A stretch of 64,000 nt of DNA from CAIZGX01 sp044239865 (GTDB lineage: Bacteria > Bacteroidota > Bacteroidia > Flavobacteriales_D > Sanyastnellaceae): assembly GCA_044239865.1 (NCBI GenBank), contig JBIIAO010000002.1, forward strand, positions 682,001-746,000. The letters run 5' to 3'. Below, piece after piece: positions 35,363-43,485 of the stretch (the stretch's first letter is position 1; each line of letters opens with the position of its first letter). Below the pieces are notes generated by a model. That model did no database searches, had not been told where the DNA came from, and saw only the letters and a program-made list of their open reading frames with translations. The position numbers and the translations under genes were made by a program.

Positions 35363-35863
35363 CTATTCAAAAGTAATCATTACCGATCCTTTTTCAACGG
35401 CTTGACCAGCATTCACTGAAATGCTTTTTACCACACCGTCGGTTGGACTCTTGATTACGTTTTCCATTTTCATGGCCTCTAGAATTAATAGCGGATCGTC
35501 TTTTTTGATTTCTTTTCCAATCTCAGCACTTATAGAAAGCACAAGTCCTGGCATTGGAGATTTAACCTGTTTAATTTTCGCGCTGTTCGCGGAAGAGAAT
35601 CCAAGTGAATTCAACAACGCGTCCAACGGCTCTTCTAACCGAACCTCTGTTGTTTTATTGTTCACCTTCAACACAACTTTTTTCTCTTCCTTAGAAAGAG
35701 AAAGAACTTCCACGTTTACACTTTTCCCCTTCCACACAAAATGCAGATGAGCCCCATTTTGCAGTAGGTCTAGCGGTAACGACTGATCGTTTAACACAAC
35801 GGTTTTACTGTTTATGTTCGAAGAAACTTCGAATGCGGTAGCGTTATTTACAGTGGCCTTCAT
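35363..35863 (-). CDS. Stand-alone biotin/lipoyl carrier protein (BCCP-like)
   Basis: The 166-residue protein has a C-terminal biotinyl domain (about 95-166) with the biotin-attachment sequence 'LEAMKMENVIKSP'. Its N-terminal half resembles the BT domain found ahead of carriers in propionyl- or pyruvate-carboxylase alpha chains. No carboxylase subunit lies nearby, so the partner enzyme must be encoded elsewhere. Downstream after four bases come T9SS-related genes, an unrelated grouping. It is divergent from hemW. Confidence 0.85.
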   Translation of the reverse strand: MKATVNNATAFEVSSNINSKTVVLNDQSLPLDLLQNGAHLHFVWKGKSVNVEVLSLSKEEKKVVLKVNNKTTEVRLEEPLDALLNSLGFSSANSAKIKQVKSPMPGLVLSISAEIGKEIKKDDPLLILEAMKMENVIKSPTDGVVKSISVNAGQAVEKGSVMITFE

Positions 35864-35894
35864 TTCTTATTCGTCTTACGTACGCGAAGCTAAC

Positions 35895-35902
35895 TAAATT
35901 CG
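35895..35902 (+). promoter_or_regulatory. Candidate -7 box TAAATTCG for hemW
   Basis: This TAnnTTCG variant lies five bases before the ATG at 35908, in a 44-base divergent gap. Confidence 0.4.
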
Positions 35903-35907
35903 CGCAG

Positions 35908-37014
35908 ATGATGGGTGTCTATTTTCATATTCCGTTCTGCAGGCATGCCTGTCACTATTGCGATTTTCATTTTTCAACGAAGCTTGATGCGCAAGAAGAA
36001 TTGGTAGTAGCTATGTTGAAGGAAATGGCGCTTCGCAAAGAAGAGGTTGTGCAACATGAAATAAGCACCATTTATTTTGGCGGAGGAACCCCTTCGCTGC
36101 TTACTGAATCGCAGCTCGGAAGAATGTTGGAAAGCTTGGGCGAAGGAATGTCTTCGGCGAAAGAAATTACGTTGGAAGCCAATCCGGAAGACCTTACGCC
36201 TGAATATTTGCGCATGCTTCAGCGCATAGGAATAAACAGGCTGAGCATTGGTGTTCAATCTTTTTACAACGAGCACCTGGAATACATGAACCGCAAGCAC
36301 ACAGGTGCTCAAGCGGAAGCTGCAATTAAACGTGCGCAAGACTCTGGAATCACCAACATTACAGCAGATCTTATTTTCGGAATTCCCATTGCAACGTTTT
36401 CTCAATGGCAATCGAATGTTGAGCAATTGCTTCAATTGGAAATTCCGCATTTTAGTGCCTATGCGCTAACAGTTGAAGAGAAAACGGTTTTTGGTGCTCG
36501 GCAAAAAAAGGGAATTTTAGAACCGCAAAAAGACGAAGAAGTTGAAAAGAGTTTTTTGTATTTAGACGAAACCGCGAAGCTTCTGGGATACGAGCATTAC
36601 GAGTTGTCTAATTACGCGAAGCCAGGCCATCGCTCTGAGCATAACAGCAATTATTGGAAAGGTATTCCGTACGTTGGTTTCGGGCCTTCAGCGCATTCTT
36701 TTTCGGAAGGAAAACGTCGTTGGAATATTTCGAACAACGCGCAGTACATTCGATTGATTGAATTGAAAAAAGATTTTTTCGAAGTTGAAGAATTGACGGA
36801 AGTGGATAGCTGGAACGAGCGCGTCATGGTCGGGCTTCGAACTTGTGAAGGAATAGATTGGAAAGACTTTCCAGATGATTGGAGAAAAGATAACGAACGA
36901 AATTTTTTCAAGTATGTGGAAGGAGGAAGTGCGGAAATGGACGAAAATGGATTTCGATTAACTCCGAAGGGATGGCTTATTTCCGACCACATTATTTCAA
37001 CATTATTTATTTAA
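35908..37014 (+). CDS. hemW: Radical SAM family heme chaperone HemW
   Basis: The 368-residue protein has the radical-SAM cluster motif 'CRHACHYCDFH' near residue 11 and the HemW signatures 'FGGGTPSLL', 'LEANPEDL' and 'RLSIGVQSF'. 'PHFSAYALTVEEKT' also matches. The extra Cys of the CxxxCxxCxC HemN motif is replaced by Phe, as in HemW. It is thought to insert haem into respiratory enzymes rather than act as coproporphyrinogen oxidase. The start may be either of two adjacent ATGs. Confidence 0.92.
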   Translation: MMGVYFHIPFCRHACHYCDFHFSTKLDAQEELVVAMLKEMALRKEEVVQHEISTIYFGGGTPSLLTESQLGRMLESLGEGMSSAKEITLEANPEDLTPEYLRMLQRIGINRLSIGVQSFYNEHLEYMNRKHTGAQAEAAIKRAQDSGITNITADLIFGIPIATFSQWQSNVEQLLQLEIPHFSAYALTVEEKTVFGARQKKGILEPQKDEEVEKSFLYLDETAKLLGYEHYELSNYAKPGHRSEHNSNYWKGIPYVGFGPSAHSFSEGKRRWNISNNAQYIRLIELKKDFFEVEELTEVDSWNERVMVGLRTCEGIDWKDFPDDWRKDNERNFFKYVEGGSAEMDENGFRLTPKGWLISDHIISTLFI

Positions 37015-37019
37015 TCTTG
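37012..37019 (+). promoter_or_regulatory. Candidate -7 box TAATCTTG for the cyclase gene
   Basis: One mismatch to TAnnTTTG, overlapping the hemW stop and ending four bases before the ATG at 37024. The same TAATCTTG occurs at 30306 before the phosphatase-regulator gene. Confidence 0.35.
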
Positions 37020-37023
37020 TACT

Positions 37024-37815
37024 ATGAAACTAACGCTTGAAAAAGACGGCCGTCGCTATTCCTTTCAAACCGAAAAAGGAAAGGACATTAGCATTTCATT
37101 GAATACAAATGGACCACGAGCTTGGTATGTAGAACCCATGCGTATTGAGCCGGTTCGCACCGAACAATTTTTAGGTTCAGTGGCAGAAGGAGGAGCCGTG
37201 AATTTCCGCGATGTGTATTTCAATCCGCATGGACATGGCACACACACAGAGAATGTGGGACATATTGTGGATACAGATTTTCCGGTTGTGAGAAGTTTAG
37301 ATTCTTCGTGTTATATGGCTAAACTTATTTCTGTTGAATTGAGTCAAGATGTTTCACAAGATGCGAAGCAAGGTTCTACGAAAGATGTTTCACAAGATGC
37401 TTCGCAAGATTGGGTCGTAAGCGAAGAGAGTTTGGAGGGGTTTGATTTGAATGTTGAAGCGCTGATTATTCGGACAAAACCGAATGATCATTCGAAAACG
37501 AATAGACAATATTCAGGAACGAATTTTCCGTATTTAACATTGGGTGCTATGCAGCGTATTGTTGATGCAGGGGTTCAGCATTTGCTCATTGACTTGCCTA
37601 GTGTAGATCGGGAAGAAGATGGCGGAGCGCTTGCTGCGCATCATTTGTTCTGGAATGTTCCGGCAGAGCCGAATTTTCAAAAAACAATAACAGAGTTGAT
37701 CTATGTACCGAATGAGATTTCAGACGGTAATTATGTGTTGAATTTGCAAGTTTCGAATTTCGCGAACGACGCGGCTCCGAGTAGACCTATGCTTTTTGAT
37801 CTAACGGAAGAATAA
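37024..37815 (+). CDS. Cyclase (kynurenine formamidase-like) family protein with an inserted four-residue repeat
   Basis: The 263-residue protein has the cyclase-family metal motif 'NPHGHGTHTENVGHI' (near residue 74) and a C-terminal half with 'LLIDLPSVDREEDGG' followed by 'LAAHHLFW'. Relatives hydrolyse N-formylkynurenine or similar amides. Between residues about 108 and 129 there is an unusual run of DVSQ/DAKQ/GSTK/DVSQ/DASQ units. At DNA level these form a 12-base tandem array with small hairpins (37346-37410). The reading frame is kept. The end overlaps the convergent histidine kinase gene by 29 bases. Confidence 0.8.
   Translation: MKLTLEKDGRRYSFQTEKGKDISISLNTNGPRAWYVEPMRIEPVRTEQFLGSVAEGGAVNFRDVYFNPHGHGTHTENVGHIVDTDFPVVRSLDSSCYMAKLISVELSQDVSQDAKQGSTKDVSQDASQDWVVSEESLEGFDLNVEALIIRTKPNDHSKTNRQYSGTNFPYLTLGAMQRIVDAGVQHLLIDLPSVDREEDGGALAAHHLFWNVPAEPNFQKTITELIYVPNEISDGNYVLNLQVSNFANDAAPSRPMLFDLTEE
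37346..37410 (+). repeat. In-frame 12-base mini-hairpin array inside the cyclase gene
   Basis: Five 12-base units alternate a spacer AAGAT (or AAG with GA) with a 7-base hairpin: GT-TTC-AC, GC-GAA-GC, GT-TCT-AC, GT-TTC-AC and GC-TTC-GC, then a last AAGAT. The design (constant spacer, varying self-complementary stem, mostly TTC or GAA loop) matches the intergenic arrays of this window. Confidence 0.75.
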
Positions 37816-39238
37816 CGAAGAAGGAACTTCCTTTTTCAACTTGTGTGCGAAAGGCAACGGTACCGTTCATTTGAGTTATAATACTCTTGACCATAGCTAG
37901 TCCAAGCCCGCTTCCTGCGCTTCTTGTAGTGAAATTCGGCATGAAAATACGCTTCGAAATTTCAGAAGAAATGCCGCTCCCATTATCAGATATTTTTATC
38001 ACTACATGATTTTTCGAAAAGCGTAAACCGAGCGATATTTTTTTCGTGCGGTCGGTTGGAATGGATTGAATAGCGTTGGTGATAAGGTTGTTCAGCACGC
38101 GAATGATTTGTGATTTATCTCCGTAAATAAAGGCTGGTTCCGATTTATTTTGAAAGAATGAAATGGTCTGATTTTCATTTTCAAAAGTGGTAATTACCGA
38201 CTTCACAATGTCTTGAAGATTTAAATGCTCATTTTTAGATTGCGGCATTTTTGCGAAGTTGGAAAACTCTTGCGCAATGTGAGAAAGCGTGTCTATTTGA
38301 TCGGTCATGCTCTGCACGAAATCGTTCAAGCGTGTTTGAAATTCTTCGGGATTGTCTTGCCATGAACGTTGCAGATGTTGCAGGCGAAGCTTCATGGGCG
38401 TAAGCGGATTTTTTATTTCATGAGCCACTTGTTGCGCCATTTCACGCCATGCCGTTTCGCGTTCTTGCTGCGCTAGCTTGTCGGCGCTGGCTTCCAACTG
38501 AAACAACATGCTGTTGTATTCTTGAATGAGTTGTCCAATTTCGTCGTTGCTCTCCCACTCTAACTTCTCATTCTTTTTTCCGAGTTTCAAATGATTGATG
38601 CTGTCACTAAGCTTGCTGAGTGAACGTGTGAAATCTCTTGTTATAAGGAAGGCAATGGCTGCTGCTAGAATGAATAGCACAATGTACGTTGTACCAATTT
38701 CTTTCATGAAGTTCCAGAGCTTTGCTTTTTCGACTTCTTTCTTTTCGTAAAGCATGCCCACCAGGGCCAATGGCCTTCCGTAACCGTCTCTAAAACACCA
38801 ATAAGCCAAATTTTGAGTGGGATTTGTTTCTGACGGAAGGATAATGGCTTTCTCTTTTGTTTCATTTGTAATTCGCTTGGTGAGTTCAGCGCTCAACTGC
38901 ATTGGAATTTTTTTAAAATCTGCGCTATCTGTATTCATTGAAAGGCGATACCTTCCATCCAAATAATAGATTGTAATAAAAAGATTGTTGACTTCAGAAA
39001 GCTCACAGACCTTGTCACCAAGAAGCTGGTTTATGGAATCGGGATCGATGTATCCTCCGTTTTGAAAAAGTAAGTATTCGAGCGATTCACGTATTGATTT
39101 TTCTTTTTCCGCAATGCGCTCTTCGTTGAAGGTAATATCATGTTCGGAGTGGTCGAGCCACGCGACAATGCCCGTTGCTACAAACGAGATGACAATGACA
39201 GAAAAAAGCGAAACGTATATGCGAGAGCGTAGAGTCAT
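37787..39238 (-). CDS. Membrane sensor histidine kinase (HAMP type)
   Basis: The 483-residue protein has two membrane helices (about 8-28 and 182-200) enclosing a periplasmic sensor domain, then HAMP (about 200-255). HisKA carries phospho-His273 in 'QVAHEIKNPLTPMKLRLQ', and HATPase_c has 'NNLITNAIQSI' and 'GSGLGLAMVKSI'. The H-box wording is NtrY-like. No response regulator is adjacent. It lies three bases after the stop of an outer-membrane protein gene, so both are probably co-translated. Its 3' end overlaps the convergent cyclase gene. Confidence 0.9.
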   Translation of the reverse strand: MTLRSRIYVSLFSVIVISFVATGIVAWLDHSEHDITFNEERIAEKEKSIRESLEYLLFQNGGYIDPDSINQLLGDKVCELSEVNNLFITIYYLDGRYRLSMNTDSADFKKIPMQLSAELTKRITNETKEKAIILPSETNPTQNLAYWCFRDGYGRPLALVGMLYEKKEVEKAKLWNFMKEIGTTYIVLFILAAAIAFLITRDFTRSLSKLSDSINHLKLGKKNEKLEWESNDEIGQLIQEYNSMLFQLEASADKLAQQERETAWREMAQQVAHEIKNPLTPMKLRLQHLQRSWQDNPEEFQTRLNDFVQSMTDQIDTLSHIAQEFSNFAKMPQSKNEHLNLQDIVKSVITTFENENQTISFFQNKSEPAFIYGDKSQIIRVLNNLITNAIQSIPTDRTKKISLGLRFSKNHVVIKISDNGSGISSEISKRIFMPNFTTRSAGSGLGLAMVKSIITQMNGTVAFRTQVEKGSSFFVILPLDQKA

Positions 39239-39241
39239 GTT

Positions 39242-40057
39242 TTAAAAATCGAAATCGTCGGTTTGGTTTGGTTTCGTGTTGGCTGGAATAATACAAAGAC
39301 CAACTACGATTGGATAAAATTCGGTTTGAAATTTATTTGGACTGAAAAGGGGTGTTAGGGATAGTGAAGCGAAGAAAGTCAAATTCTGAAACCCTACTCT
39401 GACGCACGCTTCTATTTGGTAGGGGTTGACATAAATATTTTCGCTGTTCTTTCGAATGATGGTTGCTTCATTCGTTTTGTGCTTGTGATAAGTGCTATTG
39501 GCATAGCGATAGCCGGCCTGAACTCCGAAAGCGAAATGCATATTTTTTTCAAACGTATTCTTGCTATTTATTTCGAACATAACCGGAACAGAAACCGAAA
39601 AGGAACGCAGTTGGTTCTTCAGATAATCAATACTGTCTAATTGCACAATGGCTTGGTTGTCGCGATTGATAAATGAGAAATTATCTTGAAATCCGATTTG
39701 TTGGTACCCAAGGGAAATTCCAGAGAAAAAGCCAAATCTATTTTCAATCAGTTGCTTTTTGTATTCTATTAAATTCAATCGGATTGAAAAGGATTGTTTT
39801 GATTTTAAGGGTAATTTTTCACTCTGTAAAGAGACCATTCCGAAATCAACCCCCGCGAAGAAGCACATGTATCGCATGTAATCCTTGGAGTTGTAATCTT
39901 CTTCAAGAATTTGCAAAGGCGCCATTTCGAAGTCCTCGATGTTAATTTCCGGAAAAGGCACTACTGTATCGGGGGCTAGAACAATGTTTACACTGTCGGT
40001 TTGCCCAAAACCGATTATCGCAGGGAAAATGAAGAATATAAAAATTAGTCGCTTCAT
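39242..40057 (-). CDS. Outer-membrane beta-barrel protein (PorT-like), function unknown
   Basis: The 271-residue protein has a signal peptide ending near 'AIIGFGQ'. A predicted small beta barrel follows, with alternating aromatic strands such as 'FFSGISLGYQQIGFQ' and 'FAFGVQAGYRYANS'. It resembles the outer-membrane-barrel (PorT/OmpW-like) proteins common in Bacteroidota, without a diagnostic motif. The gene precedes a sensor kinase gene by three bases on the same strand, which suggests a functional link such as sensing of envelope state. It is divergent from rlmN. Confidence 0.65.
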   Translation of the reverse strand: MKRLIFIFFIFPAIIGFGQTDSVNIVLAPDTVVPFPEINIEDFEMAPLQILEEDYNSKDYMRYMCFFAGVDFGMVSLQSEKLPLKSKQSFSIRLNLIEYKKQLIENRFGFFSGISLGYQQIGFQDNFSFINRDNQAIVQLDSIDYLKNQLRSFSVSVPVMFEINSKNTFEKNMHFAFGVQAGYRYANSTYHKHKTNEATIIRKNSENIYVNPYQIEACVRVGFQNLTFFASLSLTPLFSPNKFQTEFYPIVVGLCIIPANTKPNQTDDFDF

Positions 40058-40089
40058 GAAAAGACAATGTGATTCAAATGTAAGCTATC

Positions 40090-40097
40090 TATCTTTG
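40090..40097 (+). promoter_or_regulatory. -7 promoter box TATCTTTG for rlmN
   Basis: This is an exact TAnnTTTG match six bases before the ATG at 40104, in the short divergent gap. Confidence 0.55.
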
Positions 40098-40103
40098 CAC
40101 GGC

Positions 40104-41168
40104 ATGAATACAAAAAAGGATTTGCGAGAATTGAGTTCGGAAGAGCTAATGTCCGAGTTGAAAACACTTGGCGCTCCTTCGTTTCGTGCGAAGCAGATTC
40201 GGGAATGGATGTGGCAGCGAGGTGCTGCAAGTATTTCTGACATGCAGAATTTGCCCAAAGAATTACGTGAGGTACTCGATGGGAAGTATTATTTATCTAA
40301 AGCCGTCTTGCATGAGCAGCAAATAAGTGCTGACAAGACCATTAAATGTGCGTTTAAAGTAGATGGAGACAAGGTTGTAGAAGGGGTGCTAATTCCTTCA
40401 ACAAAGCGAATGACAGCTTGCATCTCGTCGCAAGTGGGTTGTAGCTTGGCGTGTAAGTTCTGCGCTACTGGAAGACTGAAAATGTTGCGCAATTTAACAG
40501 GCGGAGAGATTTTTGATCAGGTGAATTACTTGCGTAACGAGGCGTTGACGCGATACAAGACTCCGCTTACAAATATTGTTTACATGGGCATGGGAGAGCC
40601 GTTGCTCAATTACAATAACATGATGCGCTCCATTCAATGGATTACCAGTCCGGAAGGATTGGGCATGTCGCCTCAGCGCATTACCGTGAGCACAGCGGGA
40701 ATTGCGAAGATGATTAAAAAGTTGGGCGACGATAAGGTGAAGTTCAACCTGGCGCTTTCGCTGCACGCGGCTAACGACGTGAAGCGCAGCAAGATCATGG
40801 AAATTAACGATTCGAACAATTTGGCTGCCCTATCTGAAGCATTGAAGTATTTTCATGACGCAACAGGAACACGCATAACCTTTGAGTACATCATTTTCAA
40901 AGACTTCAATGATACGATTCAAGACGCAAAGGAGTTGGCTGAATTTTGCAAGCAGCTTCCAGTTAAAATAAATATTATTGAATACAATCCGATTGACGAC
41001 GGAGAGTTTCAACAGGCCAGTCCAGAGCGTGTAGATGCTTTTGCGAAGTTCTTGGAAAGCAAGAATATGATTGTGAATGTGCGTCGTTCAAGAGGAAAAG
41101 ATATTGATGCCGCATGCGGACAATTGGCGAACAAGAACAAATCTGCCAGTGAACGTGTTTTCAAGTAA
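40104..41168 (+). CDS. rlmN: Dual-specificity 23S rRNA/tRNA adenine-C2 methyltransferase RlmN
   Basis: The 354-residue radical-SAM methyltransferase has cluster motif 'CSLACKFCATG' and 'NIVYMGMGEPLLNYNN'. It also carries 'LALSLHAANDVKRSKIM' and a C-terminal region with the second catalytic Cys ('DIDAACGQL'). It methylates A2503 of 23S rRNA and A37 of some tRNAs. I start at ATG 40104, six bases after a TAnnTTTG box. The frame extends to 39939 but that part is antisense to the neighbouring gene. Confidence 0.94.
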   Translation: MNTKKDLRELSSEELMSELKTLGAPSFRAKQIREWMWQRGAASISDMQNLPKELREVLDGKYYLSKAVLHEQQISADKTIKCAFKVDGDKVVEGVLIPSTKRMTACISSQVGCSLACKFCATGRLKMLRNLTGGEIFDQVNYLRNEALTRYKTPLTNIVYMGMGEPLLNYNNMMRSIQWITSPEGLGMSPQRITVSTAGIAKMIKKLGDDKVKFNLALSLHAANDVKRSKIMEINDSNNLAALSEALKYFHDATGTRITFEYIIFKDFNDTIQDAKELAEFCKQLPVKINIIEYNPIDDGEFQQASPERVDAFAKFLESKNMIVNVRRSRGKDIDAACGQLANKNKSASERVFK

Positions 41169-41199
41169 TAGAGTAAACTTTTTAATTAAATATTTCAAC

Positions 41200-41568
41200 A
41201 TGAAAAAATTATTCTTTTTAGCAGTGATTGCAACAAGCCTAGCTGCATGTGGTGGGTGGAACGATGAAAAGCGGGCAGAGGTGAAATCTGAATGTGCTAA
41301 AACCGTGGGTAATCTTTACACGAAGGAAGACGCTGCGAAAATTTGCGATTGTGTATCGACTAAGATTAATGAGAAGTTTCCGAAAGCTGATTTCAAGCCG
41401 AGCGATATTAACGATCAAAAGAACGAATGCGTAAAAGACGGAAAGTACATTGATATTTTAACCAAGGAATTGGAAGAATCCATGAACGATTTAGATAGTT
41501 CGGCTGATTCTGTAGCGAAAGCGTTGGACGCACAGTTGACAGAGGAAATGAGTAAGCTTCCAAAGTAA
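41200..41568 (+). CDS. Small uncharacterised lipoprotein
   Basis: The 122-residue protein is read from ATG 41200. It has a lipoprotein signal (MKKLFFLAVIATSLAAC, lipobox LAAC). The mature part has Cys residues in 'EVKSECAKTVGN', 'AKICDCVSTKI' and 'NECVKDGKY', suggesting one or two disulfides. Its acidic, helical C-terminus looks amphipathic. I do not recognise a named family. It lies 31 bases after rlmN and is followed directly by ispG (41569), so it is in one transcription unit with them. Confidence 0.75.
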   Translation: MKKLFFLAVIATSLAACGGWNDEKRAEVKSECAKTVGNLYTKEDAAKICDCVSTKINEKFPKADFKPSDINDQKNECVKDGKYIDILTKELEESMNDLDSSADSVAKALDAQLTEEMSKLPK

Positions 41569-43485
41569 ATGAAACCGTTCTGCGAAGATTTATTTGGTTA
41601 CAAGCGCATTAAAACTAGCCCTGTAACCATTGGAGAATTGACCATGGGAGGAGATGCGCCTATTCGTGTGCAGTCTATGACAACGGCGGATACAATGAAC
41701 ACGGAAGCGACTGTTGCAGAAAGCATTCGTATGATTGAAGCGGGTTGTGAGTTGGTGCGAATTACAGCACCTAGTAAAAACGAAGCGGAAAATCTCCGCA
41801 ACATTCGCGAAGAACTTCACAAGGCAGGTTACAACACTCCGTTGGTTGCCGACATTCACTTCACACCGAACGCCGCAGAGATTGCAGCACGTATTGTGGA
41901 GAAGGTTCGTGTGAACCCAGGTAATTACGCAGATAAAAAGAAGTTTGAAGAGATCGTTTATACAGACGAATCTTATGCGACAGAATTGAAGCGCATTCGC
42001 GAGCGTTTTATTCCGCTTGTTGAAATTTGTAAAGAACACGGAACGGCGATGCGTATAGGAACCAATCACGGCTCGCTCTCCGATCGAATTCTTAGTCGTT
42101 ACGGAGACACCCCTGAAGGCATGGTGGAATCGGCCATGGAGTTCATTCGCATTTGTCTCGATTGCAATTACAAGAATTTGGTTATTTCCATGAAAGCATC
42201 CAATCCGCAAGTGATGGTGCAAGCTTATCGTTTGTTGGTTCAAACACTTTTGGAAGCTGGCGAAGTTTTCCCTTTACATTTAGGAGTAACAGAGGCGGGT
42301 GATGGTGAAGACGGAAGAATTAAATCGGCTGTTGGAATTGGCACTTTGTTGGAAGACGGCATTGGTGATACCGTTCGTGTTTCATTGACTGAAGCGCCGG
42401 AAGCAGAGATGCCGGTGGCGAAATTGTTGGTTGATCGTTATGCGAACAGAACGCTTGGATTACACATTCCAGCTGAAGAAGTTCCGATAGACTTTTTCGC
42501 TTATTCAAGAAGGCATACACACGAGGTGTTGAATATTGGTGGAAAGAATGTTCCGCGTGTATTCGCAGATTATTCGAACCGCGAGTCGATAACTGCAGCG
42601 TCACTTTTCGCAGTGGGTTATGCTTACTCGATAGATATGGATAAGTGGAATTTATCGGATTCAGCTTGCGATTATTTGTTCGTTGGAAAGAATACTGTGA
42701 ATTTTGAAATTCCTGGAACCCTTGGTGTTGCTATGGAGCACGCAACATGGCTTCAACATAGAAATAGAGATCGTCATTATCCAGTTTTATCTGCAAGCGA
42801 ATACACCCAACCGAATGAACGTTCGGGTGAGTTGAATTTTGTTGAAGTTGAATTGGAAGATTTGACGGAGGACTTTCTTTTTGTGTTGAATTCAGATGCT
42901 ACTGTTGTTTTGTTGTTGAAGACCTCGCATGAGTGCGCTGTTCAACACAGAAGAACAGCGATCTTCAGATTAATGAATCAAGGTATTAGCTGTCCCGTAG
43001 TTCTTTCTTCGAAGTATGATTTAGATGAAGAAGCGTATACGCTTTATTCGTCGACGGATGTAGGAGCCTTGTTGTTAGACGGATTGGGCGACGGAGTTCT
43101 TATTTCAAGCAGTCAATCTTCTTTGGCGAAATCGAATGCCATTGCATTTGGAATTCTTCAAGCAACGCGCACGCGTATTTCAAGAACAGAATATATTTCT
43201 TGTCCAAGTTGCGGAAGAACACTTTTCGATCTTCAAGAAACTACGGCTAAGATTCGTTCACGCACTTCGCATTTGAAGGGTGTTAAGATCGGAATTATGG
43301 GTTGCATTGTAAACGGTCCGGGTGAAATGGCAGATGCCGATTACGGATACGTTGGAACAGGCGTTGGTAAGATTACCCTCTACAAAGAGAAGAATGTGGT
43401 GAAGAAGAACATTGACGAAGCGGAAGCTGTCGATGAGCTTATTTCGCTTATCAAAGAATATGGCGATTGGGTTGAGCCGGCTTAG
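41569..43485 (+). CDS. ispG: 4-hydroxy-3-methylbut-2-enyl diphosphate synthase, long form
   Basis: The 638-residue IspG/GcpE has the N-terminal TIM barrel ('GGDAPIRVQSMTTADT', 'LVADIHFTPNAAEIAA') and a large insert (about 275-520) typical of the Bacteroidota/plant form. The C-terminal Fe-S domain ligands lie in 'YISCPSCGRTLF' and 'IMGCIVNGPGEMADADYG'. It makes HMBPP in the MEP isoprenoid pathway. The start follows the lipoprotein stop directly (41569). It is convergent with purK, and the two stop codons share the bases TTAG at 43482-43485. Confidence 0.95.
   Translation: MKPFCEDLFGYKRIKTSPVTIGELTMGGDAPIRVQSMTTADTMNTEATVAESIRMIEAGCELVRITAPSKNEAENLRNIREELHKAGYNTPLVADIHFTPNAAEIAARIVEKVRVNPGNYADKKKFEEIVYTDESYATELKRIRERFIPLVEICKEHGTAMRIGTNHGSLSDRILSRYGDTPEGMVESAMEFIRICLDCNYKNLVISMKASNPQVMVQAYRLLVQTLLEAGEVFPLHLGVTEAGDGEDGRIKSAVGIGTLLEDGIGDTVRVSLTEAPEAEMPVAKLLVDRYANRTLGLHIPAEEVPIDFFAYSRRHTHEVLNIGGKNVPRVFADYSNRESITAASLFAVGYAYSIDMDKWNLSDSACDYLFVGKNTVNFEIPGTLGVAMEHATWLQHRNRDRHYPVLSASEYTQPNERSGELNFVEVELEDLTEDFLFVLNSDATVVLLLKTSHECAVQHRRTAIFRLMNQGISCPVVLSSKYDLDEEAYTLYSSTDVGALLLDGLGDGVLISSSQSSLAKSNAIAFGILQATRTRISRTEYISCPSCGRTLFDLQETTAKIRSRTSHLKGVKIGIMGCIVNGPGEMADADYGYVGTGVGKITLYKEKNVVKKNIDEAEAVDELISLIKEYGDWVEPA

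Noticed and set aside
39939..40103. N-terminal extension of rlmN
   Set aside because: It is antisense to the outer-membrane protein gene and lies upstream of the promoter box at 40090.
41590..42243. 217-codon frame antisense to ispG
   Set aside because: It is the complementary shadow of a well-supported ispG; Cys/His/Asn-rich composition without domains.
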